DNA from: Bacillus andreraoultii
Lineage (GTDB): Bacteria; Bacillota; Bacilli; Bacillales; Caldibacillaceae
Direction of reading: 5' to 3'
NCBI RefSeq assembly: GCF_001244735.1
Contig: NZ_LN868937.1
Location: 2,183,044-2,247,043 of the forward strand
DNA length: 64,000 nt
Position numbers and translations under genes: made by a program. The notes beneath the pieces were generated by a model. That model ran no database searches and had not been told where the DNA came from. It saw only the letters and a list, made by a program, of their open reading frames with translations. Below, in pieces: positions 1 to 9,348 of this stretch; the first letter of the stretch is position 1, and each line of letters begins with the position of its first letter.

Positions 1-154
1 AACATTTATCAAAAAGATTGGATAAAGATATATTATTTTAAACTTATAGAGAATAGAATGCTGAAAATTAACGTATTCAATTAAATTTCTCTTGAAATTC
101 GTAACGAAAAATCACGACCAATGCAAATGCTAGAAATTCTTATTAATAACAAAT

Positions 155-187
155 TAAGTAGCGGGTACTTACTCTCACCGCTACTTA
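155..187 (-). terminator. Probable terminator after spoIIIE
   Basis: A 10-bp perfect stem (155-164 pairs with 178-187, core AAGTAGCGG/CCGCTACTT) encloses a 13-nt loop, 13 nt beyond the spoIIIE stop. The U-tract on the minus strand is weak (interrupted AATTTGTT); on the plus strand the stem is followed by ATTTTAT, so it may work in both directions. Bases 1-154 beyond it show no supportable gene. Confidence 0.5.
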
Positions 188-199
188 TTTTATAACATA

Positions 200-2527
200 T
201 TACGAGGATTTTATTTCATCATCAGTCGGCTTTGCTATTAGAACTGTTCTCGGTTTACTTCCTTCGTATGGACCCACAACTCCTCTTTTTTCCATTTCAT
301 CAATGAGTCTTGCAGCTCTCGTATATCCAATCCGAAATCTTCTTTGTAACATTGAAACGGAAGCTGTTTGCATTTCTGCTATTAAATGTACTGCATCATC
401 ATATAGTTCATCCTCAACTTCTTCTTCAGTTTCAACAATATCATCAGGAATCATATCTTCTTGATATTGAGCCTTTTGCTGTGAAATAACAAAATTCACA
501 ACTTCTTCTACTTCCCCATCGGATAAAAAAGCACCTTGGATTCGTATTGGTTTCGATTTTCCAACAGGTAAAAACAACATATCCCCTCTTCCAAGTAGTT
601 TTTCTGCTCCACCCATATCTAAAATTGTCCGAGAATCTGTTTGAGAACTAACGGCAAAAGCAATACGCGAAGGAATATTTGCTTTAATTACACCTGTGAT
701 AACGTCAACAGAAGGTCTTTGTGTAGCAATAATTAAATGGATTCCTGCTGCACGGGCCATTTGTGCGAGTCGAGTAATCGCATCTTCTACATCAGAAGAA
801 GCTACCATCATTAAATCTGCAAGTTCGTCCACAATTACAACAATAAATGGTAAGAATGGTTGTTTCTCCCTAGTCTCGATATTATGACGTTGAATATATT
901 CGTTATATCCTTCTATATTTCTTGTTCCTGTATGAGAAAATAACTCATAACGTCGTTCCATTTCACTTACAACTTTCTTCAAAGCTTGAGCCGCCTTTTT
1001 TGGATTCGTAACTACAGGTGCTAATAAATGAGGAACACCATTATACACATTTAGTTCTACCATTTTTGGGTCAATCATCATTAACTTTACTTCATGTGGT
1101 TTTGTGCGCATTAAAATACTCGTTATAATGCCGTTTACACAAACACTTTTTCCTGATCCAGTCGCACCTGCGATTAATAAATGCGGCATCTTGTTTAATT
1201 CAGCTAGAACTGCCTCACCTGTAATGTCGCGTCCTAAACCAATGAGGAGTTTTCTTTCGATATGTTCATAGCTATCTTCTAAAACTTCCCGTAATGATAC
1301 AACGGCAACTTCTGAGTTAGGCACCTCAATACCAATCGCTGATTTCCCTGGAATTGGTGCTTCCATCCGAATATCTTTTGCCGCTAAAGCAAGGGCAATA
1401 TCATCAGTAAGACTTACAATTTTACTGACTTTCACGCCAATATCAGGATGCACTTCATATTTTGTTACCGCAGGGCCAATATGTACTTGTGTAACACGTG
1501 CTTTCACACCAAAACTTTGAAAAGTTCGTTCTAACTTTGCTGCGTTAGCATGAACAAATTCGTATTCATTACTTTGATCGGTTTGTCGTGGTGCTTTTAA
1601 TAGTGAAATTGGTGGTAATTGATAATCAACATTCTCAACTTCTGTAAAATTCATTGGTACTTGTGATAATTCATCATCTTCATGATCTACATGAGAATGT
1701 GATGCTTGATTTACTTCGTTATCCGTTCCATCCTCACGATATACCTTTTCAGCAAAGTTTGAAATAATTGGTTCTTTTCCATCATTGTCCTTTTCTTCCG
1801 GTACAATAGAATGATTTGGCTCGCCATGATGTAAAACTTTTTCTTGATTTTTTTCCACATTTTTACTAACTTTAGCTTTTGATTTTATCCGCCATTTTTT
1901 TATATCTTTCTTTACATCTTCTAACATATTTCTAGAAAAAGATATTAATTTACTTGATATTGCTTGTGTAAAATCTCCAAACGATTTCCCAGTTATGAAA
2001 ATTATCCCAACAATAATCGTTACAAAAGCAATAATTTTAGCCCCTGTAGCCTCAAATAATAGGTAAAATAAAGAAAATAGAAGAGCTCCTATCATTCCCC
2101 CACCAAGATCAGTCGAACTTGTTTGTCCACGTAAATCCATCCAAAATAAGTCCCAAGTATTAATAATGACACTAGGATTTTGAAAGGGACCTTGACTTGA
2201 GAGAAGGTCGAACAACTTCACATGACTTAATAATAAAATTGCAGATATGATTAAATAAAATCCAATAAGTTTTCTATTAAAAAAATCAGGCCAGTCTCTT
2301 TTCCATATTAAATAACAGCTTAAAATTATACCTAAAAGCGGCAAAATGATAAACCATTCTCCAGCTAGAAAACGAAAAAAGTAAACGAGCGCTCTACCAA
2401 CCAACCCCATCTTTAATATTGCAATAATTGAAAAGGCTAGCAATAGAAGTGCACCTATTTCAAATTTAATGGTTTGTCTAAACTTTATTTGCTTTTTTGT
2501 TTTTCTTCTTTTTTTTCGTTTTGCCAT
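200..2527 (-). CDS. spoIIIE: DNA translocase SpoIIIE/FtsK
   Basis: A hexameric ATP-driven DNA pump that moves the chromosome into the forespore through the septum and helps clear trapped DNA in division. The 775-residue length is close to the B. subtilis protein. Hydrophobic segments between about residues 23 and 185 anchor it in the membrane, and a charged linker (about 190-320) follows. The motor has Walker A GATGSGKS near residue 453 and Walker [10 protein letters not shown] near 566. The C-terminal winged-helix gamma domain (about 705-765) reads oriented SRS-type DNA sites. The start is ATG with AGGTGG six bases upstream. It follows ylzJ, as in B. subtilis, but a hairpin and an extended -10 (TGTTATAAT) in the gap suggest it can be transcribed alone. 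Confidence 0.97.
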   Translation of the reverse strand: MAKRKKRRKTKKQIKFRQTIKFEIGALLLLAFSIIAILKMGLVGRALVYFFRFLAGEWFIILPLLGIILSCYLIWKRDWPDFFNRKLIGFYLIISAILLLSHVKLFDLLSSQGPFQNPSVIINTWDLFWMDLRGQTSSTDLGGGMIGALLFSLFYLLFEATGAKIIAFVTIIVGIIFITGKSFGDFTQAISSKLISFSRNMLEDVKKDIKKWRIKSKAKVSKNVEKNQEKVLHHGEPNHSIVPEEKDNDGKEPIISNFAEKVYREDGTDNEVNQASHSHVDHEDDELSQVPMNFTEVENVDYQLPPISLLKAPRQTDQSNEYEFVHANAAKLERTFQSFGVKARVTQVHIGPAVTKYEVHPDIGVKVSKIVSLTDDIALALAAKDIRMEAPIPGKSAIGIEVPNSEVAVVSLREVLEDSYEHIERKLLIGLGRDITGEAVLAELNKMPHLLIAGATGSGKSVCVNGIITSILMRTKPHEVKLMMIDPKMVELNVYNGVPHLLAPVVTNPKKAAQALKKVVSEMERRYELFSHTGTRNIEGYNEYIQRHNIETREKQPFLPFIVVIVDELADLMMVASSDVEDAITRLAQMARAAGIHLIIATQRPSVDVITGVIKANIPSRIAFAVSSQTDSRTILDMGGAEKLLGRGDMLFLPVGKSKPIRIQGAFLSDGEVEEVVNFVISQQKAQYQEDMIPDDIVETEEEVEDELYDDAVHLIAEMQTASVSMLQRRFRIGYTRAARLIDEMEKRGVVGPYEGSKPRTVLIAKPTDDEIKSS

Positions 2528-2551
2528 TTTGAACCACCTATAATAAATATA

Positions 2552-2570
2552 GCAGCCTAATCACGGCTGC
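2552..2570 (-). terminator. Short hairpin between ylzJ and spoIIIE
   Basis: GCAGCC (2552-2557) pairs with GGCTGC (2565-2570) over a 7-nt loop. On the minus strand it is followed by TATATTTATT, a weak U-rich tract. It could end tepA-ylzJ transcripts. It also lies just downstream of the predicted spoIIIE promoter, so it may instead be a 5'-leader hairpin of spoIIIE. Confidence 0.4.
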
Positions 2571-2581
2571 CTTTTATGTTT

Positions 2582-2590
2582 ATTATAACA
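2582..2590 (-). promoter_or_regulatory. Candidate sigma-A promoter of spoIIIE (extended -10)
   Basis: The minus strand reads TGTTATAAT, a perfect -10 with the TGn extension. No good -35 is seen at 16-18 bp. Transcription would start near 2575, about 48 nt before the spoIIIE ATG. Confidence 0.45.
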
Positions 2591-2629
2591 TATTTCCAAT
2601 GTTAATAACCTTTGGTTGTAAATTAATTA

Positions 2630-2839
2630 TCACCAAATTGATAGAATTGCACCCGGGTAAATCTTACTTTCTAAATAATGTTTTGGGTCTGTACTAACAA
2701 TTTGCTTTACTTGAAATTGTGAATCATTAACCATCTCTATAACTAATGGAATACCTTGATATAATATTGTTTTTTCATTTTTCGGCGATTGTTCTTGTTG
2801 AAATATTAATTCAGCTGGTATGGTTGTATGTAATATCAT
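2630..2839 (-). CDS. ylzJ: YlzJ-like small protein
   Basis: A 69-residue protein of unknown function, in the place that ylzJ occupies in B. subtilis between tepA and spoIIIE. It is mainly beta-prone, with no signal peptide or membrane segment, and has the phrase [10 protein letters not shown] around residues 26-35 that resembles YlzJ proteins. Its ATG overlaps the tepA stop by 4 nt and GGAAGGG lies about 7 bases upstream, so translation is probably coupled to tepA. Identification rests on position and general resemblance. Confidence 0.75.
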   Translation of the reverse strand: MILHTTIPAELIFQQEQSPKNEKTILYQGIPLVIEMVNDSQFQVKQIVSTDPKHYLESKIYPGAILSIW

Positions 2840-3585
2840 TGAACAATCCCTTCCTCGCTTTGATGTTTCATCTCAATTAGTTCATTCAATTTTTTCATTG
2901 CTTGACCAATTCCACCAACTTCGTCTATTAATCCATATTTGACAGCATCAGTACCAACAACATTTGTACCAATATCACGGGTTAAGTTGCCTTTTGCGAA
3001 CATTAAATCTTTAAACGTATCCTCTTCAATTGATGAATGTTTTGTAACAAAATTAATCACTCTTTCCTGCATTTTATCTAAGTATTCAAACGTCTGAGGT
3101 ACGCCAATTACAAGACCCGTTAAACGAATCGGATGAATTGTCATTGTCGCTGTTTCAGCAATAAAACTATAATCTGTACTTACGGCAATTGGGACACCAA
3201 TAGAATGCCCCCCACCTAGTACTAAAGATACAGTCGGTTTTGATAGTGAAGAAAGCATTTCAGCAATTGCAAGACCTGCTTCAACATCGCCACCTACCGT
3301 ATTTAATATGATTAGAAGACCTTCAATTTTTGGATTTTGTTCAATCGCAACAATTTGCGGAATGACATGCTCATATTTTGTCGTCTTATTTTGCGGTGGT
3401 AGTTGGAGATGTCCCTCAATTTGACCGACAATTGTTAAACAATGAATATTGGAGTCATTTGATAAACTTGGGACATTGGTTTGACCTAATTGCTGGATCT
3501 TTTCTATAATTGGTGACATTGGAGTTTTTTGGTTTTCCTTTTCTGGACTTTCTTGTTCTTGATTTTGATTGTTTTTTAAGTTCAT
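2836..3585 (-). CDS. tepA: ClpP-like serine protease TepA
   Basis: A cytoplasmic ClpP/crotonase-fold peptidase, linked in B. subtilis to breakdown of small acid-soluble spore proteins on spore outgrowth (recalled). Visible motifs are [14 protein letters not shown], the nucleophile region GGGHSIGVP and the His region TIHPIRLTG; the core from [12 protein letters not shown] onward is very conserved. I chose ATG at 3585 (249 residues, start MNLKNNQ) because AAGGAG lies 10 bases before it. An upstream in-frame ATG at 3609 has no Shine-Dalgarno site and would sit at the transcript's very 5' end if the sigma-G-like promoter at 3618-3646 is used. It overlaps ylzJ by 4 nt. A forespore role fits the promoter but is inferred. 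Confidence 0.93.
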   Translation of the reverse strand: MNLKNNQNQEQESPEKENQKTPMSPIIEKIQQLGQTNVPSLSNDSNIHCLTIVGQIEGHLQLPPQNKTTKYEHVIPQIVAIEQNPKIEGLLIILNTVGGDVEAGLAIAEMLSSLSKPTVSLVLGGGHSIGVPIAVSTDYSFIAETATMTIHPIRLTGLVIGVPQTFEYLDKMQERVINFVTKHSSIEEDTFKDLMFAKGNLTRDIGTNVVGTDAVKYGLIDEVGGIGQAMKKLNELIEMKHQSEEGIVQ

Positions 3586-3617
3586 AAAATGAAAACTCCT
3601 TCCAAACATGATACATT

Positions 3618-3646
3618 TAGTATGAACGAGTAAATAAATTTCATGC
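3618..3646 (-). promoter_or_regulatory. Predicted sigma-G (forespore) promoter of tepA
   Basis: On the minus strand, GCATG (3646-3642) is separated by 17 bp from CATACTA (3624-3618). This fits the B. subtilis sigma-G pattern GHATR, 17-18 bp, CATNNTA. The start site would be near 3610, giving a leader of about 25 nt that contains only the Shine-Dalgarno site. Confidence 0.55.
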
Positions 3647-3697
3647 GAAAAGAAGGAGTAATCATATGAACATTCTACTTAAGTTTTTCACCCATCA

Positions 3698-5359
3698 TTA
3701 TACTTCCATAATAATCGGGATAATCATTGGCTTACGTTTTGTTTTATTGAATAAATAGGAGCCAAGAGATTCACGCATTTCTTGTTTTACATTTGACCAT
3801 TCGAAACTTTGACTTTTTAAATTACGGATGACAATTTCTTTTACTAATTTTGTTGCTTGTCCCATTAATTCTTCTGATTCTCGAACGTAAACAAAACCAC
3901 GTGAAATAATCTCAGGACCAGAGGCGATCTTTTTCTCATTCCGATTGAGCGATACAACGACAATTAAAATCCCATCTTGGGAAAGAACTTTGCGGTCACG
4001 TAAAACAATATTCCCAACATCACCTATTCCACTACCATCAATTAAGACGTTTCCAGCTGTAACTCGCCCATTCTGTCTCATACGGCCATCAAAAATTTCA
4101 ATAATATCCCCTTTATCAGGAATATGGATTGATTCATTTTTTATTCCCATTTTCTCTGCGATTTTAGCATGGGCAATTAACATTTTATATTCACCATGAA
4201 TTGGAATAAAAAAATTTGGACGCATTAAATTAATCATTAATTTCAATTCCTCTTCACGACCATGGCCACTAACATGTACTCTTTGACCAGTAATCACAGT
4301 CGCACCTGCTCTAAAGAGCATATCAACCGTGCGAATTAAAAACAGCTCCCCACCTCGGTGTGGAGACGCGGCAATAAGAACGGTATCATTTTTTTCAATA
4401 TGTAGAAATTTATGGGATTTTCTCACCATTTTTTGCAATGCTTCTAACGGTTCCCCTTGTTGACCACTCATTAAAATGGCGATTTCCTCATTTTTGTAGT
4501 TACCCATTTCTTCTCTCGGTATAACTACATTTTCAGCTACTTTTATATAGCCTAATGATTTTGTTGTTTTATAAACATTTTGTAATGTTTTACCGATGAT
4601 GACTACCTTTCTTCCAGCATGGGCACTAGCATTTAGTAAACGTTGGATCGCGTTAATTGAAGAAGCATAACAAGCAAATATAATTCGACCTTTCGATTTT
4701 TCAAATATTTCTTCTAACCTTTTAGCAACGTGAACTTCTGATAGTGTATATCCTTGTTTTTCTGCCTCTGTGCTATCTGACAGTAAACATAGAACACCTT
4801 TTTCCCCAATTTTCGCCATTTTACTTATATTGGCCTGGTACATTCCATCAGCACTTTGATCAAATTTAAAATCTCCAGTATATATGATTGATCCTTGTTC
4901 GGTTTCAATGTTAATACCAACAGAATCTGGAATACTATGATTCACCTGAAAAAATGACACCTTCGCATGTTTGAAATTTAGACGTGAGTTTTCATTAATT
5001 ACTTTAAAATTAATCGTATTTGGAATGTTTTTTTCGTGTAACTTACCTTTTGTTAATTCAATTGTTAACTTTGTTCCATAAACAGGGACGGATAATTGGT
5101 CATATAAATAAAAAAGTGCACCATTATGATCTTCATGTCCATGTGATAAGAAAATACCTTGAATTCGATTTTGGTTTTCTTTTAAATAAGAAATGTCTGG
5201 TATAACAATATCCACACCTAACATTTCATCTTCTGGATACATGAGTCCAGCATCAATCACGAATAAATCATCTTCTACTTCAACTACATACATATTTTTA
5301 CCAAGTTCTCCTACTCCTCCTAAGGGAATAATTCTAATTCTTTTTGTCTTTTTCTCCAA
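3698..5359 (-). CDS. rnjB: Ribonuclease J (rnjB locus)
   Basis: Metallo-beta-lactamase/beta-CASP ribonuclease that acts in RNA maturation and decay, in B. subtilis as a J1-J2 complex. The 553 residues carry the metal motif HGHEDH at 73-78, a further His in NHSIPDSVG, the Asp in TGDFKFD, the beta-CASP motif HVSGHG and the typical C-terminal PMIIPIIMEV. The position next to tepA is that of rnjB, but the HxHxDH motif is complete, whereas the B. subtilis J2 motif is degenerate as I remember it. The start is TTG, 9 bases after a perfect AGGAGG. It is monocistronic or leads into tepA; no clear terminator follows. Whether it is functionally J2 or a J1-like paralogue is not settled by sequence alone. 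Confidence 0.93.
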   Translation of the reverse strand: MEKKTKRIRIIPLGGVGELGKNMYVVEVEDDLFVIDAGLMYPEDEMLGVDIVIPDISYLKENQNRIQGIFLSHGHEDHNGALFYLYDQLSVPVYGTKLTIELTKGKLHEKNIPNTINFKVINENSRLNFKHAKVSFFQVNHSIPDSVGINIETEQGSIIYTGDFKFDQSADGMYQANISKMAKIGEKGVLCLLSDSTEAEKQGYTLSEVHVAKRLEEIFEKSKGRIIFACYASSINAIQRLLNASAHAGRKVVIIGKTLQNVYKTTKSLGYIKVAENVVIPREEMGNYKNEEIAILMSGQQGEPLEALQKMVRKSHKFLHIEKNDTVLIAASPHRGGELFLIRTVDMLFRAGATVITGQRVHVSGHGREEELKLMINLMRPNFFIPIHGEYKMLIAHAKIAEKMGIKNESIHIPDKGDIIEIFDGRMRQNGRVTAGNVLIDGSGIGDVGNIVLRDRKVLSQDGILIVVVSLNRNEKKIASGPEIISRGFVYVRESEELMGQATKLVKEIVIRNLKSQSFEWSNVKQEMRESLGSYLFNKTKRKPMIIPIIMEV

Positions 5360-5482
5360 GTAAAACAGCCTCCTAATTTATATATAAACATTACGTTTTT
5401 TTGACAATTATATTTATCTAAAAATTATTAACATGAAAATTTTTCCTATCTCGTGTTTATAAATGAATGATAATCTCAACTC

Positions 5483-5491
5483 ATTTTAACA
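5483..5491 (-). promoter_or_regulatory. Weak candidate promoter of rnjB
   Basis: The minus strand reads TGTTAAAAT, an extended -10, without a convincing -35. It would give a leader of roughly 115 nt before the rnjB TTG start. Confidence 0.3.
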
Positions 5492-5663
5492 TAGTTTTCC
5501 AAACCAACATATATTATTAATCGTTTTATAATAACTAAATGGCAAAATATATTAAATAATTGTACATCAAAACCATCGTAAAATCGAATTTTTTTGTAAT
5601 TAACAATAGGGTTATTTGATAAGATGAAAATTGAAAATAAGGATGTCTGAAAGTTCCTCTATG

Positions 5664-5763
5664 TTTATAAAGAAAGCTAAAGGGGTTAGAATCTTGGTGG
5701 AATATTCATCGAGAAAAACTTTTTTCAGCTTTGATGTATGCTGCCGAAATCTTTCTTAGTGCA
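5664..5763. repeat. Intergenic repeat copy B1 (degenerate)
   Basis: Aligned on the plus strand with the copies at 11097-11208 and 28846-28946. It shares TTTATAAAGAA then CTAAAGG, the A/T hairpin GAAAAACTTTTTTC (5712-5725), and GATG..ATGCTGC near the right end, finishing TTTCTTAGTGC. The middle section is shorter and more diverged than in the other copies. Confidence 0.6.
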
Positions 5764-5784
5764 TAATTGTATAGGAAGGAAAAA

Positions 5785-5836
5785 TAGAGAAAACTCAGGG
5801 GCGCTAAAGCCTTCAAGCAACCAAAGAGCCTTAATT
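5785..5836. repeat. Intergenic repeat copy B2 (left half only)
   Basis: Matches the left half of the copy at 28846-28946: GAGAAAACTCA, then GCTAAAGCCT, CAAAGAG and a final TTAATT/AGAGTT region, about three quarters identical over 50 bp by eye. After that it diverges into a local hairpin around ACGCTTATGCGT. It lies 22 bp from copy B1 and about 30 bp from the dapA terminator. Confidence 0.55.
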
Positions 5837-5866
5837 ACGCTTATGCGTATAGGTAATTCTAGTAGT

Positions 5867-5936
5867 AAAAAACTGTCTCAAAAAGCATGAATATCTGACA
5901 AAATAAACCTGTAGTTATTCATACCTTAAGAGACAG
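5867..5936 (-). terminator. Terminator of the dpa-asd-dapGA operon
   Basis: CTGTCTC and GAGACAG (5930-5936 and 5873-5879) form the base of a long hairpin. A second inner stem, GTATGAATA/TATTCATGC, stacks above it, and six T residues follow on the minus strand (5872-5867). It begins 11 nt after the dapA stop. Confidence 0.85.
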
Positions 5937-5946
5937 CTTACGTTAA

Positions 5947-6825
5947 TTAATTGTCGATTTGTTTTAGTAATTGGATTAAATTTATACGTTCTGCTTCTGT
6001 TAATGGAACGAGTGGTAATCGTACCGAACCAACATTTAGTCCTTTTAACTGTAACGCAGTTTTTACCGGAACAGGGCTTGGTGCGGCAAATAATCCCTTC
6101 ATAATCGGTAATAGTTTTTGATGTAATCTAGTCGCTTCTTTCGTGTTTCCTAAGAAGAAAGCTTCAATCATTTTTTGCATTTCATTCCCAATAATATGAC
6201 TCGAAACGGATACGACACCAAAACCACCAATTGCTAACACAGGCAGTGCAAGACTATCATCTCCACTATATAGCACAAAATCATCAGGTGTATTCGCAAT
6301 GATTTCTGCCATTTGTACAAGGTTACCACTAGCTTCTTTTACTGCTACAATATTTGATATTTCACTAAGTCGTATAATTGTCTGTGGTTCAATATTAACA
6401 ACTGAACGACCAGGTATATTGTATAACATTATTGGTAATTTCGTACTTTCTGCAACAACTTTAAAATGTTGATATAATCCTTCTTGATTCGGTTTATTAT
6501 AGTACGGAGCAACGAGTAATATACCATCAACACCAGCTTGTTCAGCTTTTTCCGTTAGTTCAATTGTTTCTTTCGTATTATAATTTCCAGTACCCGCAAT
6601 TACCGGTACCCGCTTATTAACTACTTTTACAACATGTTTAAAAAGGGCGATTTTTTCTTCACTTGTTAAAGTTGGCGATTCACCAGTCGTTCCTGATATA
6701 ACTAAGGAATCACTGCCGTTATTTATTAAATATTCAACCAACTGTGTTGTTTTAATAAAGTCAATATTTCCTTTCGCATCGAATGGTGTGACCATCGCTG
6801 TAGAAACACGGCCAAATATGCTCAT
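5947..6825 (-). CDS. dapA: 4-hydroxy-tetrahydrodipicolinate synthase
   Basis: Condenses pyruvate with aspartate semialdehyde to give the dihydrodipicolinate precursor of lysine, diaminopimelate and spore dipicolinic acid. It is a TIM barrel of 292 residues with GTTGESPT (about 45-52), the pyruvate-lysine region VAVKEASG near 163 and YNIPGR. I chose ATG at 6825 (MSIFGRV) because AAGGAG lies 8 bases upstream; the alternative GTG at 6834 would overlap that site. It starts 5 nt after the dapG stop and is the last gene of the operon, ahead of a strong terminator. Confidence 0.97.
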   Translation of the reverse strand: MSIFGRVSTAMVTPFDAKGNIDFIKTTQLVEYLINNGSDSLVISGTTGESPTLTSEEKIALFKHVVKVVNKRVPVIAGTGNYNTKETIELTEKAEQAGVDGILLVAPYYNKPNQEGLYQHFKVVAESTKLPIMLYNIPGRSVVNIEPQTIIRLSEISNIVAVKEASGNLVQMAEIIANTPDDFVLYSGDDSLALPVLAIGGFGVVSVSSHIIGNEMQKMIEAFFLGNTKEATRLHQKLLPIMKGLFAAPSPVPVKTALQLKGLNVGSVRLPLVPLTEAERINLIQLLKQIDN

Positions 6826-6830
6826 TTTCT

Positions 6831-8111
6831 TCACTCCTTTATTTTGTTTGTAAATGAGCTTTTTTCATCAATTGCCTCTACTTCTATTTCTTCACTTTCT
6901 AAATGAAAAGCATCATGAAGTGCGTTTACTGCCTTTTTTAAATCTTGTTGTTTTACTAATACCCATATTGTTGTGTAACTATCTGCTGATTGAAGGATTC
7001 GAATACCTTTACTTGACAAAGCAGTAACGATTTTAGAGGCTACACCAGGTACTCCTGTAATTCCTGCCCCGACGACAGATACTTTTGCGCAATTTTTTTC
7101 TAATATCGGTTCATATCCTAATGATTCAAGTGTTGTTCTAGCCTTTTCAGCGACATGGTCGTTTACTGTATAAACAACATCACTAGGTGAGATATTTATA
7201 AAATCAACAGATATTTGCTCATTTGCCATTGCTTTAAATACTTCAACTTGTAGATTATATTGGTCTTTTTTTGCGAACACTTTAATTTGTGTAACATTTG
7301 GTACATGGGCAATCCCTGTTACCAATCTTTCCTTAATATCCGTTCCCTTTGATCGATTTATTTTCGAAAGTTTTGTTACTAAGGTACCTTTCGCATCGGA
7401 GTAAGTTGAACGAATACGTATTGGCACGTCCGCTTGCATAGCGATTTCAACCGCTCTAGGATGAATTACTTTTGCCCCTTGATACGCTAGGTTACTAACT
7501 TCATTGTAGGTAACGATTGGCAATGGTCTTGCTTTATCTGTCAATTTCGGGTCAGCTGTCATTACTCCTTCAACATCTGTAAAAATATCAATCCACTCCG
7601 CTTGAAGTGCAGCACCGAGAGCAGCTGCTGATGTATCACTTCCACCACGTCCAATAGTTGTCGTATCCCCATTAAGTGCTTCTCCTTGAAATCCAGCAAC
7701 AACGACGACATCATACGTTTCTAATTCCTTTAAAATTCTTTTCGTATCCATTTCTAAAATTTTTGCGTTCGTAAAGTCATTGTTTGTCCGAAAACCCGCT
7801 TGAGCTCCAGTTAATGAAGTAGCCTGAATGCCTTGTTTAAGTAATAATTCTGTAAAAACAACTGAGGAAATGATTTCCCCACAGGACATGATAATATCTT
7901 GCTCTCGTTTCGTCACACTCGTGTTATCCCCACCAATAAGAGAGAGTAATGTATCCGTTGCATATGGATCCCCCATCCTCCCCATTGCAGATACAACGAC
8001 AACTGCTTTATATCCTTCTTCTATGGAATTTCTTATATGTTTTAACGCTTGCATACGGTTGTCCTCGGTTCGAACCGAGGTACCGCCAAATTTTTGAACG
8101 ATAATCTTCAT
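6831..8111 (-). CDS. dapG: Aspartokinase I
   Basis: Phosphorylates aspartate in the first step of the diaminopimelate/lysine pathway. The 426 residues begin with the kinase motif KFGGTSV (8-14); the GRGGSDTSA loop and a C-terminal pair of ACT domains (about 265-405) follow. In B. subtilis this isozyme is inhibited by meso-diaminopimelate, suiting it to supply cell wall and spore dipicolinate. The ATG has GGGGTGA a few bases upstream. It lies between asd (61 nt gap) and dapA (5 nt gap). The operon context distinguishes it from the lysine-inhibited LysC and the threonine-linked isozyme. Confidence 0.94.
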   Translation of the reverse strand: MKIIVQKFGGTSVRTEDNRMQALKHIRNSIEEGYKAVVVVSAMGRMGDPYATDTLLSLIGGDNTSVTKREQDIIMSCGEIISSVVFTELLLKQGIQATSLTGAQAGFRTNNDFTNAKILEMDTKRILKELETYDVVVVAGFQGEALNGDTTTIGRGGSDTSAAALGAALQAEWIDIFTDVEGVMTADPKLTDKARPLPIVTYNEVSNLAYQGAKVIHPRAVEIAMQADVPIRIRSTYSDAKGTLVTKLSKINRSKGTDIKERLVTGIAHVPNVTQIKVFAKKDQYNLQVEVFKAMANEQISVDFINISPSDVVYTVNDHVAEKARTTLESLGYEPILEKNCAKVSVVGAGITGVPGVASKIVTALSSKGIRILQSADSYTTIWVLVKQQDLKKAVNALHDAFHLESEEIEVEAIDEKSSFTNKIKE

Positions 8112-8172
8112 TTGTCACCCCAACCAGAATGTATGTTTTGCAAAGGTATTTTTACTAAATATATAATCATTT

Positions 8173-9225
8173 TTATTTTTTAGTAAGAAGTTCAAGCCGA
8201 ATTAAACTTTCAGCGATTTGTACAGAATTCCACGCAGCTCCTTTTAATAGATTATCCGACACAACCCACATATGGAAACCATTTGTCTCATCTAAATCTT
8301 TACGAATTCGTCCAACAAATACATCTCTTTTCCCAGCAGCTGTAATTGCCATAGGGTAGAGTTGTTCATTTGCATTATCTTCTAATATAATTCCTGGAGC
8401 TTTCGATAAAATATTTTTTATTTCATTCGGGCTAATATTGTCAGCACCTGTCTCAAAATATACGGACTCGGAATGTCCTCTTTCAACAGGAATTCTTACA
8501 CAAGTTGCTGCAATTTTTAATTCAGGCATATGCATAATTTTTTTCGTTTCATTAATCATTTTCATTTCTTCAAAAGTAAAGCCATTATCTTGAAAAAGAT
8601 CAATTTGTGGTATTGCATTAAACGCAATTTGATAATGTCTTTTATCACCTTTAACCGGTAAAATATTTGCTTCAATCTCTTTATTATCTAATACATCCCT
8701 TGACTGATTATATAATTCTTGGACGGCTTGGCTACCTGCACCACTTACTGCTTGATAAGTAGAAACGATGACTTTATTTAAGCCGAATGTTTGTCGTATT
8801 GGTTCAAGCGCAACAACCATTTGAATTGTTGAGCAGTTCGGATTTGCAATAATCCCTTGGTGATTTTTCAGATCTTCTTCATTTACTTCTGGTACAATAA
8901 GTGGAACATTAGGATCCATTCGGAAGGCGCTCGTATTATCTACTACAACTGCACCTCTTTTTACAGCTTCAGGTGCTAATTGTTTCGATATACTTCCCCC
9001 TGCAGAAAATAAAGCGATATCTACCCCTTCAAAACTTTCGGGTTTCGCCTCTTGAACTGTTATAGGTTCACCTTTAAATAAAATTGTTTTTCCTGCAGAA
9101 CGTGATGAAGATAGAAGTGATAATTTAGAAATAGGAAAATGTCTATCTATTAAAGTTTGGACAATTTGTTCCCCAACTGCACCTGTTGCACCAACCACTG
9201 CTACATGAAAACCATTATTCGCCAT
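8173..9225 (-). CDS. asd: Aspartate-semialdehyde dehydrogenase
   Basis: NADPH-dependent reduction of aspartyl phosphate to aspartate semialdehyde, the branch point to lysine/diaminopimelate and threonine/methionine. The 350 residues begin with a Rossmann motif VGATGAVGE (11-19); the catalytic cysteine is in NPNCST near residue 130, and the substrate/His region is ERGHSES. The ATG has GGAAGGGG upstream. Unlike its neighbours it is preceded by 235 bp that hold a sigma-A-like promoter and a terminator-like hairpin, so it can be expressed without the sporulation genes dpaA and dpaB. Confidence 0.97.
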   Translation of the reverse strand: MANNGFHVAVVGATGAVGEQIVQTLIDRHFPISKLSLLSSSRSAGKTILFKGEPITVQEAKPESFEGVDIALFSAGGSISKQLAPEAVKRGAVVVDNTSAFRMDPNVPLIVPEVNEEDLKNHQGIIANPNCSTIQMVVALEPIRQTFGLNKVIVSTYQAVSGAGSQAVQELYNQSRDVLDNKEIEANILPVKGDKRHYQIAFNAIPQIDLFQDNGFTFEEMKMINETKKIMHMPELKIAATCVRIPVERGHSESVYFETGADNISPNEIKNILSKAPGIILEDNANEQLYPMAITAAGKRDVFVGRIRKDLDETNGFHMWVVSDNLLKGAAWNSVQIAESLIRLELLTKK

Positions 9226-9275
9226 TCACTATTACCCCTTCCAATATATACCTGTCGGATTATTTTTTTTTCGTT

Positions 9276-9312
9276 AAAAAAGGGGAATCGAATAGAGGTA
9301 TTCGACATCCCA
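9276..9312 (-). terminator. Terminator-like hairpin in the asd leader
   Basis: On the minus strand CGAATA-CCTC-TATTCG forms a perfect 6-bp hairpin. Its base can extend through GGGAT/ATTCCC with bulges, and CCTTTTTT follows directly. It sits downstream of the asd promoter and about 50 nt before the asd ATG, so it would act as an attenuator if the promoter at 9349-9376 is used. It could also simply end dpaA-dpaB messages. Confidence 0.6.
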
Positions 9313-9348
9313 CTTCTCGAAAAAACATATTTTATTAATTTATCCTTT

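Larger units (their letters stand above)
5360..5946. other. 587-bp gene-free junction between dapA and rnjB
   Basis: No coding frame with a credible start and Shine-Dalgarno site is seen. It holds, right to left, the dapA terminator (5867-5936), two degenerate copies of the intergenic repeat (5785-5836 and 5664-5763), an AT-rich stretch (5500-5640) and a possible rnjB extended -10 (5483-5491). A second match, TTGTCA-17-TATATA (5379-5407), lies too close to the rnjB Shine-Dalgarno site to give a usable leader. Confidence 0.7.

Noticed and set aside
1-154. Possible gene at the left edge beyond the spoIIIE terminator
   Set aside because: AT-rich sequence with frequent stops in all frames; no start with a Shine-Dalgarno site.
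5379-5407. TTGTCA-17-TATATA promoter before rnjB
   Set aside because: Transcription would begin within the rnjB Shine-Dalgarno site, so it cannot give a normally translated message.
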